From contig NC_017934.1 of NCBI RefSeq assembly GCF_000147715.2, forward strand, positions 2,604,001-2,668,000: a stretch of 64,000 bases of DNA. Direction: 5' to 3'. Every line of letters starts with the position of its first letter. Within the stretch, counting starts at the first letter, position 1. The stretch is from Mesotoga prima MesG1.Ag.4.2 (lineage in GTDB: Bacteria; Thermotogota; Thermotogae; Petrotogales; Kosmotogaceae). A program made the translations under genes and the position numbers. Under the pieces are notes generated by a model. The model had not been told where the DNA came from. It did no database searches and saw nothing but the letters and a program-made list of their open reading frames with translations. This document shows positions 1-8,961 of the stretch, piece after piece.

Positions 1-786
1 TCTACATCCGTATCAAACAAGCCGCCTGATGCGCAGCACCCGTACGGTCACGAAAGGGCAGACGCCGTTGCCTCAAAAATCGTATCCATGGTTATTTTCT
101 TTGCCGGAGCACAACTGGCCGTTAGTTCCATTCAGAAGCTCTTCAGCGGTGGATCCTCTGTTGAGAATATCGCTCTGGTAATTGTGGTGGCAGCCATCTC
201 CTCTGCTGCGAAGTATTTTCTATATCGTTATAAGCTGGGAATAGGAAAGAAGATTGATTCATCGGTCTTCATAGCCGATGCAACGAACATGAAACTGGAC
301 ATCGTCATCTCGCTATCTGTACTGGGAGGCTCGATCTTCGTGGGAATTACTGGCCTGCAGATAGTGGATTCGATCGTAGGGTTGGCAGTATCTGCTCTGG
401 TAATCAAGACCTCCATAGAGGTCTTTTGGGAGACCAATTACGAGCTGATGGACGGGCTCAAACCTGGAGACGACATTTACAAGGTAGTTTTCGATTCGAT
501 AGAAAGGGTTCAGGGTGTTCAAAATCCTCATAAAGTCAGAGTGAGAAAAATGGGTTATAAGTACCTCGTAGATCTAGATATTGAAGTAGACCCGGATATG
601 TCGGTAAAGAAGGCACATTCTCTTGCAAAAAAAGTCGAGGCCTCTATAAAAGAAGATCACAAAAATGTCTACGATGTCCATGTCCATGTAGAACCCTCTG
701 GCAATGTCGAAGACGAGAACTTCGGGATCGACTCCTCTAAGGAATTTAATGAAAGCCTGAATAACAAAGACGAGAAATCGGAATAG
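1..786 (+). CDS. Cation diffusion facilitator (CDF) metal transporter, 5' end cut
   Basis: The reading frame is open from base 1, so the start lies outside the window. The family exports divalent metals (Zn, Fe, Mn, Co) from the cytoplasm by proton antiport as a membrane dimer. The visible part holds the HPYGHERAD loop, three or four membrane segments and a C-terminal soluble domain of ZT-dimer type ending near HVHVEP, followed by a short acidic tail. In the usual HxxxD metal site of transmembrane helix 5, the motif here reads DATNMKLD, so the His position is Asn. The Asp is kept. This may change metal choice. The family call is firm; the substrate is unknown. Confidence 0.9.
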   Translation, partial: STSVSNKPPDAQHPYGHERADAVASKIVSMVIFFAGAQLAVSSIQKLFSGGSSVENIALVIVVAAISSAAKYFLYRYKLGIGKKIDSSVFIADATNMKLDIVISLSVLGGSIFVGITGLQIVDSIVGLAVSALVIKTSIEVFWETNYELMDGLKPGDDIYKVVFDSIERVQGVQNPHKVRVRKMGYKYLVDLDIEVDPDMSVKKAHSLAKKVEASIKEDHKNVYDVHVHVEPSGNVEDENFGIDSSKEFNESLNNKDEKSE

Positions 787-854
787 GCCGCTATGAACAG
801 AAACCTTTAACTCATCATTTTTAGAGAAATTCGTGATTGTAATCAAATCTGTAC

Positions 855-860
855 TATAAT
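855..860 (+). promoter_or_regulatory. -10 box TATAAT upstream of rubrerythrin
   Basis: A perfect TATAAT lies 80 bases before the chosen rubrerythrin start. No good -35 box is visible at normal spacing. The predicted transcript would begin near base 867. That rules out a possible TTG start at 865 and supports the GTG at 940. Confidence 0.5.
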
Positions 861-939
861 TGTTTTGAAAAAGCTCTTCGTCAGGTCATCAATCAACTAT
901 CAATACTCGGTACCTCATCCAATATTCGGGGGTGAAATT

Positions 940-1530
940 GTGAATCTCAAAGGCTCAGAGACTGTTGAAAACCTTATGAAGGCATTTGCCGGTGAATCAC
1001 AGGCTAGAAACAGATACACTTTCTATGCATCTGTGGCGAAGAAAGAAGGCTTTGAACAGATATCGGCAATCTTCAAGGAAACCGCCGACAACGAGAAGGA
1101 ACATGCGGAAGTCTTTTTCAAACACATTATCGACGGTATGAAAGACGAATTACCCGTTATGGTACATGTCGACGCCGACTATCCAGTGGATCTACGAGGA
1201 ACAAAAGAAAACCTAAAGGCGGCCGCCGCTGGAGAAAATGAGGAATGGACCAAACTCTACCCAACTTTCGCCGATGTCGCAGAAAAGGAAGGCTTCTTGG
1301 ATGTCGCTAATAGCTTCAGACAAATAGCAAAAGTAGAGAGCAGACACGAGGCCCGTTATCTAAAACTACTGGAAAACGTCGAAACCGGTAAGGTATTCAA
1401 GAGAGAAGAAAAGGTTCTCTGGAAGTGTGGAAACTGCGGCTACATTCTCGAAGCTAAGGAAGCTCCGGAGCAGTGCCCGGCTTGTAAACACCCAAAGGCT
1501 TACTTCGAACTTTTCGTTGAGAACTACTAG
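940..1530 (+). CDS. rbr: Rubrerythrin
   Basis: A cytoplasmic non-haem iron protein that reduces hydrogen peroxide in anaerobes, with electrons from rubredoxin. The 196-residue product has an N-terminal four-helix ferritin-like domain with diiron ligands in GES (about residue 19), EKEH (53-56), ENEE (about 98) and ESRH (132-135). A C-terminal rubredoxin domain follows, with CGNC and CPAC iron ligands (about 163 and 179). The start is GTG at 940, preceded by GGGGGTG at 929-935. An in-frame TTG at 865 would add 25 unfamiliar residues and lies at the predicted transcript start, so it is rejected. The gene is monocistronic, with its own promoter and terminator. Confidence 0.95.
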   Translation: MNLKGSETVENLMKAFAGESQARNRYTFYASVAKKEGFEQISAIFKETADNEKEHAEVFFKHIIDGMKDELPVMVHVDADYPVDLRGTKENLKAAAAGENEEWTKLYPTFADVAEKEGFLDVANSFRQIAKVESRHEARYLKLLENVETGKVFKREEKVLWKCGNCGYILEAKEAPEQCPACKHPKAYFELFVENY

Positions 1531-1552
1531 ATCTAAACCCTTAAGCTAGTGA

Positions 1553-1577
1553 GGTCCGGCAAAACCGGACCTTTTTC
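1553..1577 (+). terminator. Rho-independent terminator after rubrerythrin
   Basis: A perfect 7-bp stem GGTCCGG/CCGGACC with a CAAAA loop is followed by five Ts. It lies directly before the stop codon of the convergent lipase gene. Confidence 0.9.
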
Positions 1578-1579
1578 AT

Positions 1580-2848
1580 CTAGTCATTGAGATTGGTTAA
1601 TGACAAGAACCCTTCCCGAAACACACTGAATTCACGGTCTTCAAGACTTTCTAGATCCGAGTTTTTCACGAGAAATTCAAGGAAGTTCAGTATGCTTTCA
1701 CAGGAAATATCGTTGTAGTTTCTTCCTTCAACTCCAACGTTACGACTTGAGAGAATCTCCTTTGTAAAGCTGTAGAGGGAATAAAGATCAAGCCTCTCCA
1801 GTTCAAGATAACGCGCAAGGTCTTCTAGCAGTCGTACCCATGTTTCAACAGGATTGAAGATACCAAAGTGATCCTGAAGAACCGGCATGAGCTGGCCGTA
1901 ATAGAAATGTTGAGTAGATTCGCTCTGCCACGGTTCAACTCCGAAGATCGCCCTGGCCTCCTCTTTCTTCTTCTTAGGAAGAGAAAACAGCGCACGCGCA
2001 ATTGCGTCATGCTTGGCGAAGACGAAGTACTCCTCGCCGTTCAAATATCCCAGCTCATCTAGACAATCAAGATATCCTTCTCTCATGAAGTTTCTTGCGA
2101 TATCAGGGTCGAAATCGAGAACGTCTCCATAGAACTCGCGTGGCTTGATAACCAGATACTTTACTTCCTCCAATCTCTTAAGCGAAGTGAGGGTAAGCAC
2201 ATCCCTTATTCTCTTTGGACCAAGATCCACAATGATAATCTCTTTGAAGCCTCTGCTAAGAGCCATGTTTACAGGGATATTCCTGTATATTCCTCCGTCG
2301 ATGAATTTCTCTGAACCAATTTCTTCTCTCTTGAAGACCGGATGATTTGCGCTGGCAAGTATATAATCTTCTAACTTTCCTTCTGGAATATCGTCTAGGA
2401 ATAGCTCCTTGGGTTGCATATTGCTAAGAGAATAGGTGACGATTCCAACATCGATTTTCGCCTTTCGTACTAATTCTTCTTTAAGAAGTCGACCAAAGTT
2501 CTCTCTCAGAGGTGCAGGATCGAAACCACGGCTCTTCAAGGCAGCGAGGGCTTTTTCGATTAGGTTTCCGTCGGGGCCGTCTTTCACAACTTTGTCAAAA
2601 TCGATTTTCAGCCACAGTTGCCTTGCATCTTCGAAATTGTCCATGGCAATAGCCATGGAATTTATCGCGCCAACGGAGGTTCCGTAAACTCCCCCAATTT
2701 CGATCCCACAGTCTTTCAAGGCCTTCCATACTCCGATCTGATAAGCGCCACGCGCTCCTCCCCCCGAAAGAACGAGCCCTATCTTTTCTTCGAACTTAAC
2801 CCTTTTGCTCATCGGTATTAGCAAGTCCGACAGATTCAACTTTGCCAT
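1580..2848 (-). CDS. Patatin-like phospholipase / RssA-type esterase
   Basis: A serine lipase of the patatin family that hydrolyses acyl esters with a Ser-Asp dyad. Visible motifs in the 422-residue product are the oxyanion-hole GGGARGAY (about 29-36), the nucleophile elbow GTSVG with Ser58, and the dyad Asp in FIDGG near residue 187. The remaining ~220 C-terminal residues are not recognised. The ATG at 2848 is chosen because GAGGTG sits 6 bases before it. An upstream GTG at 2857 lies inside that ribosome site. There is no signal peptide, so it probably acts in the cytoplasm or at the inner face of the membrane. It is a single gene, convergent with rubrerythrin. Confidence 0.88.
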   Translation of the reverse strand: MAKLNLSDLLIPMSKRVKFEEKIGLVLSGGGARGAYQIGVWKALKDCGIEIGGVYGTSVGAINSMAIAMDNFEDARQLWLKIDFDKVVKDGPDGNLIEKALAALKSRGFDPAPLRENFGRLLKEELVRKAKIDVGIVTYSLSNMQPKELFLDDIPEGKLEDYILASANHPVFKREEIGSEKFIDGGIYRNIPVNMALSRGFKEIIIVDLGPKRIRDVLTLTSLKRLEEVKYLVIKPREFYGDVLDFDPDIARNFMREGYLDCLDELGYLNGEEYFVFAKHDAIARALFSLPKKKKEEARAIFGVEPWQSESTQHFYYGQLMPVLQDHFGIFNPVETWVRLLEDLARYLELERLDLYSLYSFTKEILSSRNVGVEGRNYNDISCESILNFLEFLVKNSDLESLEDREFSVFREGFLSLTNLND

Positions 2849-2948
2849 TTTAGTCACCTCACTGCAATTCTATATTAGACCAAACGGTAATTCCAGAGAT
2901 TGTCTCCCTTAAACACACTTCGGATATAATGCCTAAGGGAGGTGTTCA

Positions 2949-4307
2949 TGAATCTTTGAGAAACGGCTTTGCCAATATGGTGGCCAAACAGGAAGAGGTT
3001 GTTGCATAAGCAAGATACCGGGCCTGTCATGTAGAATTCGCTTCGGAGAAACTGTCGATCCTGCCTCTTATGGCATCACGAACCTCAGCAATCCACTGAA
3101 AGTGAATGAGGACACTTTCTTCCAGATTACCTCTATAACTAAGAGGTTCGGCGTTCTTGCAGTAATTAGATTGGTAGACTGCCGCAGACTTGATCTTGAC
3201 AGACCTTTACGCGATTATTAACCCAACTTCAAGCTCTCGGACGGAGAGGCCGAAAAGAGTTTGACAATGAGGCATCTTCTTACACAATCATCGGGGGAAG
3301 GGAGATTACTTCAAGGATTTCCGTTTTGGCAAAAATGTTATGGGAAACATGGTTAACAGCATATTGGCACTTCCACAGATCAATCCCCCCGGAAATGATT
3401 CTTTCCTACTGCAATTCCGGTTTCTATGTCGCAGGCAGGGTCATCGAAGTGGTTACCGGAAAACCCTTCGAATAAGCCATCAATGAATTGGTTTCAAAAC
3501 CTCTCGATCTCGATAAGATCCGTTTCTCTCCCGAATAGGTCATTACCGAACGGTTTGCCGTCGGCCATCATGTCAAGAAGGAGAAGATATTTGTTGCACA
3601 ACCTTGGCATATTGACAGAGCTTTGCATCCGGCAGGTGGAATCGTTACCAACGCCGAGAATTTGCTTAAGTATTCTGCATTTTACTTTGCTGAATCGTCC
3701 CCCAAAAGACTGGAATCATAAGTGAAGACTCATTTGAGGCCCTGACCACGGGAAGAATCGACGCTTCTCCGGCCTCCAGAGTTGCTCTAGGATGGTTCGT
3801 TGAGGAGATTGAAGGCGTCAAAGTCCTGCAGCATAGATGCCGGGCCAACGGTCAGATTTCCTTGCTGATAATACTTCTCGATCTAAACCTTTCGGCGGCT
3901 ATCCTTACCAATAGCAATGAAGGCAGCAAACCAACTTCTATCTTCACCAGAATGGTGATCGAAAAACTTCTGGGAATGAGCCCAATCATTTTGGCCCCAG
4001 CCAGCGATGCACTTGAGAACAGAAAGGATCGTTGGGAAGTATTTGGGAAAAGTCCGACCTGGATATCTTCAAAAAAGACTGCAAGCCGTTCATAAGAAAG
4101 ATACCTTGCGGAGGATTCCCAGAAGAAGACTTGGAACCGGCCCCACCATTTCTTCCTCAAGAGATGTCAATATCCGAGGAAGGATTCCTGATCAGCCAGA
4201 GCGAACCTGATCCGTCAAGCGCGGGAGAGTTCATGCCCGATCGTACGGGTGAAGTTGCAGAGCTTAGAATACGGCTTCGCACGTACAAAAAGGCAATGCG
4301 TCAATAA
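2949..4307 (+). pseudogene. Decayed class C beta-lactamase-family serine hydrolase
   Basis: Frame-by-frame reading recovers pieces of a serine beta-lactamase/penicillin-binding-type hydrolase interrupted by stops and frameshifts. One piece at about 3040-3360 includes VDPASYGITNLSNPLKVNED and SITKRF, which keeps the catalytic SxxK, then MRHLLTQSSG. Another at about 3390-3720 includes YCNSGFYVAGRVIEVVTGKP, which keeps a YxN-like site. A tail ends in RTGEVAELRIRLRTYKK at 4307. In-frame stops occur near 3219, 3354, 3534 and 3720. The gene once encoded roughly 430-450 residues. No intact reading frame remains. Confidence 0.8.
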
Positions 4308-4331
4308 AGTCTCTGAATTCTATGGACATTC

Positions 4332-4359
4332 TTGCAACCTCTTCCTCTGATAGAATAAT
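4332..4359 (+). promoter_or_regulatory. Possible promoter of murA
   Basis: TTGCAA (4332-4337) and AATAAT (4354-4359) are separated by 16 bases and lie about 50 bases upstream of murA. The match is moderate. Confidence 0.4.
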
Positions 4360-4406
4360 AGTGCGGTCAAGTCTTTCTCACACGATAAGATGATTGGAGG
4401 GTTATT

Positions 4407-5675
4407 ATGAGCCAGCTCGTTGTTATGGGAAACACAAGTCTCAAAGGCGAGATAAAGGCAAGCGGCTCCAAGAATTCAGTTTTGCCTATTCTGGCAGCGA
4501 CTGTCATGATCGAAGAACCGGTAGTAATAAAAAATGTCCCTGAACTGCGCGATGTTCAAACAATGATTTCCATACTTCAGCAGATTGGAAAGACAGTCTC
4601 ATTCGAAAACGAGACGGTAACGGTAATGCCAGGGGAAATACTAGTGGGAAACGTTCCGTATGAGCTTGTAAAGAAAATGAGGGCCTCATTCAATATAATT
4701 GGCCCTCTTACCATGATCTGCGGGTGGGCAAAGGTAGGAAAACCCGGTGGCTGCAACATCGGTCAGCGTCCCGTCGACTTTCATCTGAAGGGTCTCGAGG
4801 CCTTTGGTTTCAGAATAACGGAGGAACATGGAGACGTCATGGCCGTCATTCCCAACAGTTTTGAAAAAGAGATTGTCTATGCGCTTCCCTTTCCCAGTGT
4901 TGGCGCAACCGAGCAGCTCATGACTACGGCAGCTCTAATGGAGGGAAGTACGATAACTATTGAGAATGCTGCCCGAGAGCCGGAAATATCGGATCTCCAG
5001 AACTTCCTTAATGCGTGTGGCGCACAGATTGCCGGTGCCTCGACACCTACCATAAAGATTACCGGAGTTAGAAATCTCCATGGATCGGAATACTCGGTTA
5101 TTCCCGACAGAATTGAAACGGGCACTTATCTCCTTGGAACAATAGCCACCAAAGGCGACGTGAAGATTCACGGAACAAGGTCGGACCACCTGATTTCTCT
5201 CCTGAGTATTCTTGAGGAGATGGGAGCAGGTATAGAGAAAGGCCAAGACTATTTGCACGCCTTCTGGAAGGGACCGCTGAAGCCGGTAAGAATATCGTCG
5301 GAACCATACCCTGGATTTCCTACTGACCTCCAGCCGATAATAACTGCCGTGCTGGCAACGGTCGAAGGCACATCCGTTATAGAAGAGAACGTCTTTGAAA
5401 ACAGATTTGGATACGTAGATGAACTAAATCGAATGGGAGCAAGAATCAAAGTATCGAGTAGCCACGCTAACATATGCGGCGTCGATAAACTCAGTGGAGC
5501 AGAGGTCGTAGCCCCTGACATAAGAGCCGGCGCTGCACTTGTGATAGCAGGACTGGCGGCCGATGGAGAAACAATAATTAACAACGTTACCCATCTCTTC
5601 AGAGGGTATGAGAGGTTTCAGGAGAAATTGAGAACACTGGGAGCCAAGATAACCTTCTATCCCGACGAAGAATGA
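4407..5675 (+). CDS. murA: UDP-N-acetylglucosamine 1-carboxyvinyltransferase
   Basis: First committed enzyme of peptidoglycan synthesis. It transfers enolpyruvate from PEP to UDP-GlcNAc in the cytoplasm. The 422-residue length is standard for the family. The product has the two-domain EPT fold, the N-terminal SKNSVLPILAA motif and the active-site loop KPGGCNIGQRP, with catalytic Cys116 present, so fosfomycin sensitivity would be expected. The ATG at 4407 follows GGAGGG with normal spacing. It stands alone between a pseudogene and a repeat block. Confidence 0.96.
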   Translation: MSQLVVMGNTSLKGEIKASGSKNSVLPILAATVMIEEPVVIKNVPELRDVQTMISILQQIGKTVSFENETVTVMPGEILVGNVPYELVKKMRASFNIIGPLTMICGWAKVGKPGGCNIGQRPVDFHLKGLEAFGFRITEEHGDVMAVIPNSFEKEIVYALPFPSVGATEQLMTTAALMEGSTITIENAAREPEISDLQNFLNACGAQIAGASTPTIKITGVRNLHGSEYSVIPDRIETGTYLLGTIATKGDVKIHGTRSDHLISLLSILEEMGAGIEKGQDYLHAFWKGPLKPVRISSEPYPGFPTDLQPIITAVLATVEGTSVIEENVFENRFGYVDELNRMGARIKVSSSHANICGVDKLSGAEVVAPDIRAGAALVIAGLAADGETIINNVTHLFRGYERFQEKLRTLGAKITFYPDEE

Positions 5676-5676
5676 A

Positions 5677-6420
5677 GATCGGAGTTGCGGGTAGCAGGTT
5701 GGGGGTAGGAAGAGCAAAGGATCAGTTCCAAGTTGCAAGCTGTGAGTTGTAAAGGCCGGGGTTTGAGGATGGTGGTTGGAGGTCGGAAGAGAAAGAAAAC
5801 TGGTTCTCCGTTGAGCGGTTCACCGTTTTCCGAAAAGAGCCGTTAACCGCTTTCTAAGATACGCTGAACGCTTGAAAGCGCAAAGGATAAGTTGCATGAA
5901 TAAAAGCAGACGAGGTTCAAAGTTGGTGGTAGGAGGTCGGAAGATCAAGAGAACTATGCGCCATTGAGCGGTATTCGCCGGCGAAAAGGAACTGGATGTT
6001 GAAACAAGTTCAGATGACGAGAAGGGCAGGGTATCGATTACAGGGTATGGGGTTTCGTGAAGAGAACCGGTTCATCAATTCAGGGTTTTACTGTAACTGA
6101 GAAAGTTATTCCGGCACCGGCTCTTGGCAGGAAGCTCCTCACTCTGTCATCCCGAACTTGTTTCGGAATCTGGTTTTGATCTTCTCGGAGGACGGTGGAC
6201 CGTTGACGGACAACGTGTTTTTCATCAGCGTGCAGCGGTTCTTTGGGGCGCAATGCTGAAACAAGTTCAGATTAAGGGGTGTAAGACTCTCAGGACGAGT
6301 TAGATTGGTTGTGCGTTATGGGTTGATGGTTAGGCGAACTTGTTCGAAGTGTTCCTTTTCTCTTCCATAGCCCAAACGCAATCTCAGTTACCGTAGACTC
6401 GAATTTGCGTGACTAATCTC
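5677..6420. repeat. Intergenic repeat mosaic, block 1
   Basis: About 750 bases without a credible gene. The stretch is built from words that recur in four other places in the window. They include a G-rich phrase around GGTAGGAAGAGCAAAGG (5702), phrases like GGTTCTCCGTTGAGCGG, and GAAACAAGTTCAG followed by ATGACG. The palindrome ATCCCGAACTTGTTTCGG occurs at 6149-6166. A small hairpin TGACGG/CCGTCA at 6424-6439 closes the block just before the radical SAM gene. The order of words differs from block to block, so the copies are mosaics rather than one transposon. Confidence 0.7.
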
Positions 6421-6471
6421 AGCTGACGGTCTTCCGTCAACTCTCAAGAGTGAAGAAAAGGAATGGGTTGG

Positions 6472-7398
6472 ATGGATTCAAACGCAGAAAGACTTGTCAA
6501 AGTGCAAAAAGCAATAGAAAACACTCGTGAAAGGCTGCACTCGTGTGACCTGTGCCCCAAGAAGTGTCGTATAAACAGGTTCGAGGTTCCTGGTTTCTGC
6601 ATGCAAAGGATCGAACCAAGAGTCTCGGCAACTGTTCTCCACTTCGGGGAAGAACCACCTTTGGTGAAGGAAGGCGGTGCAGGTGCGATCTTTTTCAGTG
6701 GCTGTTCAATGAGCTGCCTCTACTGTCAAAACTTCGCCTTCAGTCAGAAGAATTCAGGCAAGGTCTTTTCTTTTGAAGAGCTATCACGACACTTTATGAA
6801 GATTCAGGAGGAAGGGGCCGCTTGCATCGATCTCGTCACTCCGACTCCAAATCTGTATGGCTTTCTCAAAGCTTACGAACTTGCTCTTAAGGAGGGCTTT
6901 TCTCTTCCGGTAGTGTTCAACACAAGCGGCTATGAAGAAGTGAGTACACTGCTGCTTCTCGATGGAATCGTGGACATATACCTCACAGACATAAGATACA
7001 CCGACGATGAGGTTGGAAAGAAATACTCCCTTGTTCCCGACTACTGGACTGTCACAAAGAAGGCAGTTAAGGAGATGTTCAGGCAAACAGGCTCTTTCAG
7101 AGAAGAAAACATGCGAGGAGTTATCGTCAGACATCTTGTTCTACCTGAAGGAATAGCAGGCACTGAAGAAATGGCGGAGTTTGTTGCTTTTGAATTATCT
7201 TCATCCGTTCCCATATCGCTTATGTCACAGTATCGACCTGTTTACAGGGCGAGAGAATACTATGAGCTATCGAGAAGAATTTCGGAAGAAGAGTACGATC
7301 ACGCGCTGAACGTGATAGATGCGTTTGGCCTCACCGGTTGGATGCAGCACTTCGAGTCGAATGAAGGCTACAGGGCGAAACCTCTGAGGTGGGACTAG
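6472..7398 (+). CDS. Radical SAM protein, PflA-like (COG1313 type)
   Basis: Cytoplasmic 4Fe-4S enzyme that cleaves S-adenosylmethionine to a radical. The substrate is unknown. The 308-residue product has the cluster motif CSMSCLYC (Cys78, 82, 85, CxxxCxxC) and an extra N-terminal Cys set, CDLCPKKC plus Cys43, typical of the PflX-like group. The ATG at 6472 is preferred because AAAAGGA lies 9 bases before it. An ATG at 6463 directly abuts that site. The stop codon is immediately followed by the mrpE start, so the gene heads the antiporter operon. This suggests shared expression but not a known shared job. Confidence 0.85.
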   Translation: MDSNAERLVKVQKAIENTRERLHSCDLCPKKCRINRFEVPGFCMQRIEPRVSATVLHFGEEPPLVKEGGAGAIFFSGCSMSCLYCQNFAFSQKNSGKVFSFEELSRHFMKIQEEGAACIDLVTPTPNLYGFLKAYELALKEGFSLPVVFNTSGYEEVSTLLLLDGIVDIYLTDIRYTDDEVGKKYSLVPDYWTVTKKAVKEMFRQTGSFREENMRGVIVRHLVLPEGIAGTEEMAEFVAFELSSSVPISLMSQYRPVYRAREYYELSRRISEEEYDHALNVIDAFGLTGWMQHFESNEGYRAKPLRWD

Positions 7399-7752
7399 AT
7401 GATTTTCACAATCTCTTTCTTTTTGTGGATCACTTTTTTTGGCAGATTCACTCTGGCCTCAGTAGTTTCGGGAGTGTTAGTTTCCGTTCTTCCTCAATAT
7501 ATATCATCTAGACTCATTCGTTCCGGCCCCGTTTTTGCCACGGCTTTCAAGATTATTCTTGCCTTGCCAATAGCCGTATTTCAAGCGTTCAGACTTATCT
7601 TCTCAAGACCCGTCTTCACGGTCAGGAGTGAGAAATCTCCGGAAAACAGAATTGTGGAGTTTGGCAAGATCATCTCTATAACGATGACCCCTGAGGAAAT
7701 AGTCATCTCGAAAGACAGGGAAGGATTGCTGATTCATGAGGTGAAGAAGTGA
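7399..7752 (+). CDS. mrpE: Mrp/Mnh-type cation/H+ antiporter subunit E
   Basis: Small membrane subunit of the multi-subunit Mrp antiporter, also equivalent to MbhA of membrane-bound hydrogenase. The 117 residues include two hydrophobic segments near the N-terminus, a conserved FRLIFSRPVF stretch and a short cytoplasmic tail with SITMTPEE. It starts at the base after the radical SAM stop codon. Subunits E, F and G support assembly of the antiporter complex. Confidence 0.88.
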   Translation: MIFTISFFLWITFFGRFTLASVVSGVLVSVLPQYISSRLIRSGPVFATAFKIILALPIAVFQAFRLIFSRPVFTVRSEKSPENRIVEFGKIISITMTPEEIVISKDREGLLIHEVKK

Positions 7753-7997
7753 CTTTTTACATCACCATGGCTGCAACTATCTCCTCCATTGTAATGCTTG
7801 TGTGGTTCGCCGCAGGCAGTAATCCCTGGAGGCTTCTTGTGGCTTATTCTGCTATCTCCACAAGACTTCTAATAGGTATAATTTTCATTGAGATGGTAAC
7901 AAGCGTCGATTTCGTCTCGAGTGTTGCTCTTCTATTCCTTATACTCAACACAAGCGGAACGATTATCGCAGCTTATTATATGGGAGTGCGCAGATGA
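7749..7997 (+). CDS. mrpF: Mrp/Mnh antiporter subunit F
   Basis: An 82-residue protein with three membrane helices, typical of MrpF/MbhB, including the RLLVAYSAISTR stretch. It starts with GTG overlapping the mrpE stop codon (GTGA), a sign of translational coupling. It would sit in the inner membrane as part of the Mrp complex. Confidence 0.87.
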   Translation: MTFYITMAATISSIVMLVWFAAGSNPWRLLVAYSAISTRLLIGIIFIEMVTSVDFVSSVALLFLILNTSGTIIAAYYMGVRR

Positions 7998-8275
7998 TGG
8001 AAATAATCGCCTACATAATTCTGATCCCTGGGCTTTTCTTCGTTGTTGCCGGTACTCTCAGGGCGGTTTTTGCACACACGATAATTGGTACACTTCATTT
8101 CCTAACCATAGCCGATACGGTTGGCCTGATATTCCTAGTGATCTCGGCGTTTTTCTTCGGTCTCCTGACGATAATCGAAATGCTCGCGTTCATAGTTGCT
8201 TTAATGGTTACGGGACCTCTCGTGACACACGTCATTGCAAGAGCTTTCATAAACTCAGGGGGAAGAGAGAAATGA
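7994..8275 (+). CDS. mrpG: Mrp/Mnh antiporter subunit G
   Basis: A 93-residue three-helix membrane subunit matching MrpG/MbhC, with the TLHFLTIADTVGL region and the C-terminal GPLVTHVIARA. It overlaps mrpF by ATGA, and its stop overlaps the next start in the same way. It is part of the Mrp antiporter complex. Confidence 0.87.
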   Translation: MMEIIAYIILIPGLFFVVAGTLRAVFAHTIIGTLHFLTIADTVGLIFLVISAFFFGLLTIIEMLAFIVALMVTGPLVTHVIARAFINSGGREK

Positions 8276-8961
8276 GCTTTGTCATAGTCGCAATCAGCTC
8301 TTTATATATTGTCAGTGCGATAATAGTCCTTTCATCGAAAACCAATTTCCAAAGCGTAATCTGGTTTGGGATTGTCGGTTCTCTGTCAGCCATAATAATG
8401 ATGATAATTGGAGCACCGGATGTTGCCATGACTCAATTTTCGGTCGGGGTAGCCCTTGTTCTGATCGTTTACATAATGGCGCTCAAGAAGCAGCGCCGTG
8501 TTCGTCTCGGCATTGTCGAGGTACCGTCGATGATTGAAGAGACACCCTCTGGATTCAGGGGTCTGGAGTGGGAGATAATCCAGCTTGTCGATGAGAAAGA
8601 GGGTTATCATCTCGAACCTGTGAAGTTTTCCAGCAAGGAAGAGGCATTGGTAGCGATAGAAAACCATGATATAGATTTGATTTGCGGAGCGCTTACAGAA
8701 GACGATGTTACCGGCAGGACGAAGGGCATTCCCTATTTGGAAACTTCGATCTTCCTGTGCAATGGAGAGGAAATCGATTTTGTGAGACTGAAGCACTTGA
8801 GCAGAAACTCCCTTTCTCCAACGCCTGAGTTTCTGAGAAAGAGCAGCTATGTCTTTGTCGTTTCGACGAATTCACCTGATCTCGAAAAGGATATCCTTGA
8901 AGGACTGGAGTTCATAAGATCTTCGGGAAACATTGAGGAGATTGTGGGGCGGTATCTGTGA
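8272..8961 (+). CDS. MbhD-like (DUF4040) subunit fused to a small family-3 solute-binding-like domain
   Basis: The 229-residue product has two parts. Residues 1-72 form three membrane helices with IIGAPDVAMTQFSVGVAL, the hallmark of MbhD and of the C-terminal part of MrpA. Residues about 80-229 resemble a shortened extracellular solute-binding protein family 3: EWEIIQLVDEKEGY, then IDLICGALTEDDVTGRTKGI, and a terminal helix like LEGLEFIRSSGNIEEIVGRYL. Most of the second lobe is missing. The start overlaps mrpG by ATGA; longer upstream extensions in this frame run antiparallel to real genes and are rejected. The fusion suggests a ligand-sensing or regulatory domain on the antiporter, which is inference. 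Confidence 0.75.
   Translation: MSFVIVAISSLYIVSAIIVLSSKTNFQSVIWFGIVGSLSAIIMMIIGAPDVAMTQFSVGVALVLIVYIMALKKQRRVRLGIVEVPSMIEETPSGFRGLEWEIIQLVDEKEGYHLEPVKFSSKEEALVAIENHDIDLICGALTEDDVTGRTKGIPYLETSIFLCNGEEIDFVRLKHLSRNSLSPTPEFLRKSSYVFVVSTNSPDLEKDILEGLEFIRSSGNIEEIVGRYL

Noticed and set aside
865-939. N-terminal extension of rubrerythrin from TTG 865
   Set aside because: It lies at the predicted transcript start, lacks a ribosome site and adds residues not found in the family. GTG 940 has a strong site.
7921-8271. Long N-terminal extension of the MbhD-like protein
   Set aside because: This stretch lies over mrpF and mrpG in another frame and encodes no recognisable sequence. The ATGA start at 8272 fits the operon pattern.
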